Shown here: positions 61,446 through 64,000 of the stretch, piece by piece
How the letters are laid out: each line of letters starts with the position of its first letter
How positions within the stretch are numbered: the stretch's first letter is position 1
NCBI GenBank assembly: GCA_902560445.1
Contig: CACELO010000002.1
Span: forward strand, 1 to 64,000
Source of the DNA: an uncultured Candidatus Poseidoniales archaeon
Lineage (GTDB): Archaea > Thermoplasmatota > Poseidoniia > Poseidoniales > Thalassarchaeaceae
DNA: 64,000 nucleotides
Reading direction: 5' to 3'
The notes under the pieces: model-generated
What the model was told of the DNA's origin: nothing
Databases searched by the model: none
Seen by the model: only the letters and a program-made list of their open reading frames with translations
Translations under genes and position numbers: made by a program

Positions 61446-62303
61446 GTGAGCAAATCCAATACCTTGGAACACTTCCGTGCATCTATGACCAGCGCCACGC
61501 TAGCGTGGGTATTGGACCGCTTAAATCAGGGCGAAAGGGTTGCCCTTGCGTCTGTGGTTGAAGCCAGTGGAAGCGTGCCAGGCAAACCTGGAGCAAGGAT
61601 GGCGCTGACTAATTTGAGAAATAGACATGGTACTATTGGAGGCGCAGGTTTAGAACTAAAAGTAGAGAAGCATCTCGGGCAGATGTTAGCCAATGGATCA
61701 AGCACTAGTAGAGTTGAGACATACGTCTTACATCGAGATGCGAAGGGCCAAGAGGCAACGACCCTTAACAGCCTATGCGGCGGTCGCGTAACCGTCTCAC
61801 TGGAGGTATTGGAACCCGTGCCACACATACTAATCGCAGGTGGGGGCCATTGTGGTCTAGCCGTTGCTGCAGCATGTGACAATCTGGGTTGGTCTCACAG
61901 TGTTTTCGATATTCGAAACGAATTCGCTGATGTGGAAGTATATCCTAATGCGGTAGAACATCATTCTAGTGATGTTGGCGCATTTATTACCAGTATCTCT
62001 GATAATGGATTTATGCGATTTTCGGACGTTCTATTGTTAGGCCATGATTGGTCGGTAGACCAAGATCTACTGATTGGTCTATTATTAACTCGGGGCGAAG
62101 GTGAAAGACCACGCATTGGAGCAATTGGTTCTAGAGCAAAATGGAAGGTTTTCAGAGAGGAAGCAATCTCTGCAGGAGTACCTGAAAATGTGATAGATTC
62201 CGTTCGTTGCCCTATAGGTATTGAAATCGGAGCGGAAACCCCTGAAGAGATTGCAATTGCTGTATGCGCGGAAATTTTAGCGATGGAAAAAGGCGTTCAG
62301 TAA
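61446..62303 (+). CDS. xdhC: XdhC-family molybdenum-cofactor maturation factor
   Basis: A 285-residue protein. The N-terminal part has ASVVEASGSVPGKPGARMAL near 37 and SLCGGRVTVSLEVLE near 109. The C-terminal half is Rossmann-like (ILIAGGGHCGLAVAAA near 128, IGAIGSRAKWK near 218). XdhC proteins bind and sulfurate molybdenum cofactor and insert it into xanthine-dehydrogenase-family enzymes, whose subunits follow at 63.1 kb. The start GTG at 61446 lies about 25 bases after a TATA-like element, so the message may be leaderless. A later ATG at 61485 is possible. Confidence 0.88.
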   Translation: MSKSNTLEHFRASMTSATLAWVLDRLNQGERVALASVVEASGSVPGKPGARMALTNLRNRHGTIGGAGLELKVEKHLGQMLANGSSTSRVETYVLHRDAKGQEATTLNSLCGGRVTVSLEVLEPVPHILIAGGGHCGLAVAAACDNLGWSHSVFDIRNEFADVEVYPNAVEHHSSDVGAFITSISDNGFMRFSDVLLLGHDWSVDQDLLIGLLLTRGEGERPRIGAIGSRAKWKVFREEAISAGVPENVIDSVRCPIGIEIGAETPEEIAIAVCAEILAMEKGVQ

Positions 62304-62374
62304 TAATGTAGAAATTTATCTCTCCCTGAATACCAAAGCATAGGGTTGAATAGCATTACTGCGAGGTGGATTAT

Positions 62375-63022
62375 ATGCGAAAGGTTATCCTGAGATGGAA
62401 TCTCTCAACCATTCACGGCGCTAAAGAATTGGGGCGTATTCTGCAAATCTGTCAAAGGTTTGAGGTATTGGCTCATTTGGGGGTTTCTCCAGTCGGAATC
62501 GTTCAATTAGCAGAGATTGTATTACAAGATGGAAAAGATATCAATGAACTAAATAACTTGGACAGTTTTCAGGTAATGGAAATTCACGAGGAATCAGAAG
62601 ATGGAATATTGGCCAGTATCCTATGTTCTCACAGTTTGGCAAAGTCTGCTATCGAGCTATCCAATCTACACCTCCAACCACCGTATAGTTTGGATGCAGT
62701 AGCTGGAATGGAAATGCGAGTGACCGGTTTAACTGGAGCAATGCGAAGGTTTCTCGCTCTTCTTAGAATGGTTTTGCCACCAGATAAAGTTAGCGTCTTA
62801 ACTATGCGGGGAGAAATGGTTAACGGCTGGGACAAAGTACTGACAAAAAGGCAGCAAGATGTGCTATCATTTGCTGTCGGGAGAGGTTACTACCAAGAAG
62901 GTGCATCAATTAAAATTAAGGATTTGGCGGAAGAAATGGGGATTTCTCGTTCAACTTTTGGTGGGCACCTACAAGATGCAGAAAGAGCCGTGATTCACAA
63001 GGTTGGTTCAGATTTGAATTGA
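62375..63022 (+). CDS. HTH_10 (bacterio-opsin activator-type) transcriptional regulator
   Basis: A 215-residue regulator. The C-terminal region has LTKRQQDVLSFAVGRGYY near 155 and DLAEEMGISRSTFGGHLQDAE near 183, the helix-turn-helix of the HTH_10 family common in halophilic and other euryarchaea. The N-terminal 140 residues form a less conserved sensor part. ATG at 62375 has GAGGTGG upstream. Lying between xdhC and the molybdo-hydroxylase subunits, it may control them. The signal sensed is unknown. Confidence 0.82.
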   Translation: MRKVILRWNLSTIHGAKELGRILQICQRFEVLAHLGVSPVGIVQLAEIVLQDGKDINELNNLDSFQVMEIHEESEDGILASILCSHSLAKSAIELSNLHLQPPYSLDAVAGMEMRVTGLTGAMRRFLALLRMVLPPDKVSVLTMRGEMVNGWDKVLTKRQQDVLSFAVGRGYYQEGASIKIKDLAEEMGISRSTFGGHLQDAERAVIHKVGSDLN

Positions 63023-63035
63023 GTCCGAAGGACTC
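63021..63035. other. Perfect hairpin after the HTH_10 regulator gene
   Basis: GAGTCC and GGACTC around GAA, overlapping the stop codon and 41 bases before the molybdo-hydroxylase small-subunit start. It may separate the regulator message from the enzyme genes. Confidence 0.5.
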
Positions 63036-63076
63036 AGACCGAAGCGTAATAGGATAATCCTCAGTGGATTCTCTTC

Positions 63077-63646
63077 ATGGTGCAACACCGGCTACCGATG
63101 CTACCCTCTCCTGGAGAAGTATCCTGGGTTGCATCGATTAATGGTACAAAGAAAAAATTGAATATCGAAAATAATGCAATCTTGCTCGATGTATTGAGGG
63201 ATAAAGCAGGAAGCCTTGGTACCAAAAGGGGTTGTGACATGGGCACATGTGGCTGTTGCTCTGTATTGATTAATGGAGAGCCGAGACTCTCCTGTCTAAC
63301 TCTTGCAGCAGAAGCAGAAGATTGTGAGATTACGACAGTTGAAGGGCTTGCAAACGGGCATCATCTACACCCAATACAGGAGATGTTTGCTGAATGTGGA
63401 GGCTCTCAGTGTGGCTTTTGCACCCCTGGATTCCTTGTGGTCTCTTCGGCATTACTTGAAGAAAAACCTAGCCCGAGTGATGAAGAAATCAAAACTGCGA
63501 TCGAAGGGAATCTATGCAGATGTACAGGTTATCAACAGATTGTCGACTCGGTTCGGGCCGCATCTGCAATACTAACTTCAGGAGATTCGGTCGAAGATTC
63601 AACCTCGCCAAAGAGCGACCCGCACCCCGGATTCTCTGGAGAGTGA
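63077..63646 (+). CDS. [2Fe-2S] small subunit of xanthine/CO dehydrogenase family
   Basis: A 189-residue iron-sulfur subunit. The plant-type cluster motif is in KRGCDMGTCGCCSVLINGE near 52, with a fourth cysteine in LSCLTLA. The second cluster has GGSQCGFCTPGF near 110 and GNLCRCTGYQQI near 145. It passes electrons from the molybdenum subunit to FAD or another acceptor. It precedes the large subunit by four bases, as in small-large order operons. The substrate of the complex cannot be read because the large-subunit active site lies outside the window. Confidence 0.95.
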   Translation: MVQHRLPMLPSPGEVSWVASINGTKKKLNIENNAILLDVLRDKAGSLGTKRGCDMGTCGCCSVLINGEPRLSCLTLAAEAEDCEITTVEGLANGHHLHPIQEMFAECGGSQCGFCTPGFLVVSSALLEEKPSPSDEEIKTAIEGNLCRCTGYQQIVDSVRAASAILTSGDSVEDSTSPKSDPHPGFSGE

Positions 63647-63650
63647 TTCA

Positions 63651-64000
63651 ATGTCAAAAGATGATAATGAGGATGAGATGGTTGGTTACCGACAACAGCC
63701 GGGTAAGCTACCTTTTGCCAAACCAGGTTCTGGAGGGAAAGATCGATTCTCGCGCCCCACAGACCAAGAGATGATTCCGGAATCTCAAGGTGGAGAATTA
63801 GCCCAACCATGGGGTTCGCATCGTCATGACAATTTAGTAAGTGGACAAGTTATTGGTAAGGCTACCGCATTGGTAGATGGGAGATGGAAGGTAACTGGTC
63901 AGGCTCAGTATGGGGACGATATCAGATTGCCCGGAGAACTGATTGGAAGAATTATTCGCTCGCCGCACCATTATGCACGGGTACTTTCGGTCGATTTTTC
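63651..64000 (+). CDS. Molybdopterin-binding large subunit of xanthine/CO dehydrogenase family (5' part)
   Basis: The first 116 codons of the large subunit, cut by the window edge. After a hydrophilic 50-residue leader come SGQVIGKATALVDGRWKVTG and the conserved GQAQYGDDIRLPGELIGRII segment, followed by RSPHHYARVLSVDF. ATG at 63651 has GGAGAG upstream, four bases after the small subunit stop. The residues that separate xanthine, CO and aldehyde enzymes (such as the AYxCSFR loop) are not in view. MocA-like and XdhC genes nearby fit cofactor maturation. Confidence 0.9.
   Translation, partial: MSKDDNEDEMVGYRQQPGKLPFAKPGSGGKDRFSRPTDQEMIPESQGGELAQPWGSHRHDNLVSGQVIGKATALVDGRWKVTGQAQYGDDIRLPGELIGRIIRSPHHYARVLSVDF

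Noticed and set aside
1-64000. Prophage, insertion sequence or integrated element
   Set aside because: No transposase, integrase, phage structural gene, terminal repeat or tRNA attachment site was seen; all blocks read as ordinary chromosome.

Overview
The window is a gene-dense stretch of archaeal chromosome with about 57 protein genes, no RNA genes, no CRISPR array and no insertion sequence that I can recognise. A TATA-binding protein, an archaeosine-type tRNA-guanine transglycosylase, an archaeal SepF, the archaeal FAD synthetase RibL, mevalonate kinase and an aconitase-X dehydratase mark it as euryarchaeal. Many genes look bacterial or are tied to aerobic heterotrophy: acyl-CoA dehydrogenase, xanthine/CO dehydrogenase subunits, thioredoxin reductase, glutaredoxin, and acidic lipoproteins and secreted enzymes. 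By inference this fits planktonic Thermoplasmatota such as Marine Group II (Poseidoniales). No rRNA is present to settle it.

Layout. 1-2.5 kb: an ABC exporter cluster whose second ATPase is broken at a G-run. 2.6-6.5 kb: a tgtA-like gene lacking the usual zinc cysteines, coupled to a fused aconitase-X dehydratase that may act in isoprenoid synthesis. 6.7-13.1 kb: a metal locus with a CobW/COG0523 GTPase, a [2Fe-2S] ferredoxin-like protein, a NikR-like regulator, and a ZnuA-ZnuC-ZnuB transporter whose binding protein carries a very large His/Asp-rich insertion. 13.2-25.3 kb: SpoU methyltransferase, NAD synthetase, HMA-DUF4396 membrane protein, IleRS, two surface proteins, CysRS, a peptidase-C26-like amidotransferase and a small membrane protein. 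25.3-33.4 kb: a membrane Fe-S oxidoreductase, mevalonate kinase, a TBP with a large insertion, a 1,176-residue PKD-type surface protein and SepF.

33.4-43.4 kb holds redox and repair genes (flavin reductase, peroxiredoxin, endonuclease III, PolX-PHP), a NifU-type scaffold, a class I amidotransferase, a membrane pyrophosphatase, a lipoprotein and an esterase. 43.4-52.1 kb holds glutaredoxin, an MFS carrier with an extracellular N-domain, a GHMP sugar kinase, a riboflavin/FAD operon (ribB-ribL-ribE-ribH), thioredoxin reductase, and a MoeB-rhodanese gene interrupted at a C-run. 52.1-59.5 kb holds a regulatory region with repeated motifs, a single-chain E1 alpha-beta 2-oxoacid dehydrogenase with an N-terminal zinc ribbon, a Ca/Na exchanger, an acyl-CoA dehydrogenase and a membrane-anchored subtilase. 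59.6-64.0 kb holds a molybdo-hydroxylase cluster (MocA-like, XdhC, HTH_10 regulator, 2Fe-2S subunit, start of the large subunit) with a metal-exporter-like gene opposite.

How parts fit. Zinc or nickel handling is one unit: regulator, importer and a GTPase that may pass metal to proteins. ETF-linked acyl-CoA oxidation may feed the NarI/HdrD-like oxidoreductase. MocA and XdhC would mature the molybdo-hydroxylase. Two broader signals stand out. Short perfect hairpins with 1-7 nt loops recur at gene boundaries. Two conserved genes are each broken in a G/C homopolymer, pointing to consensus error or, less likely, phase variation.
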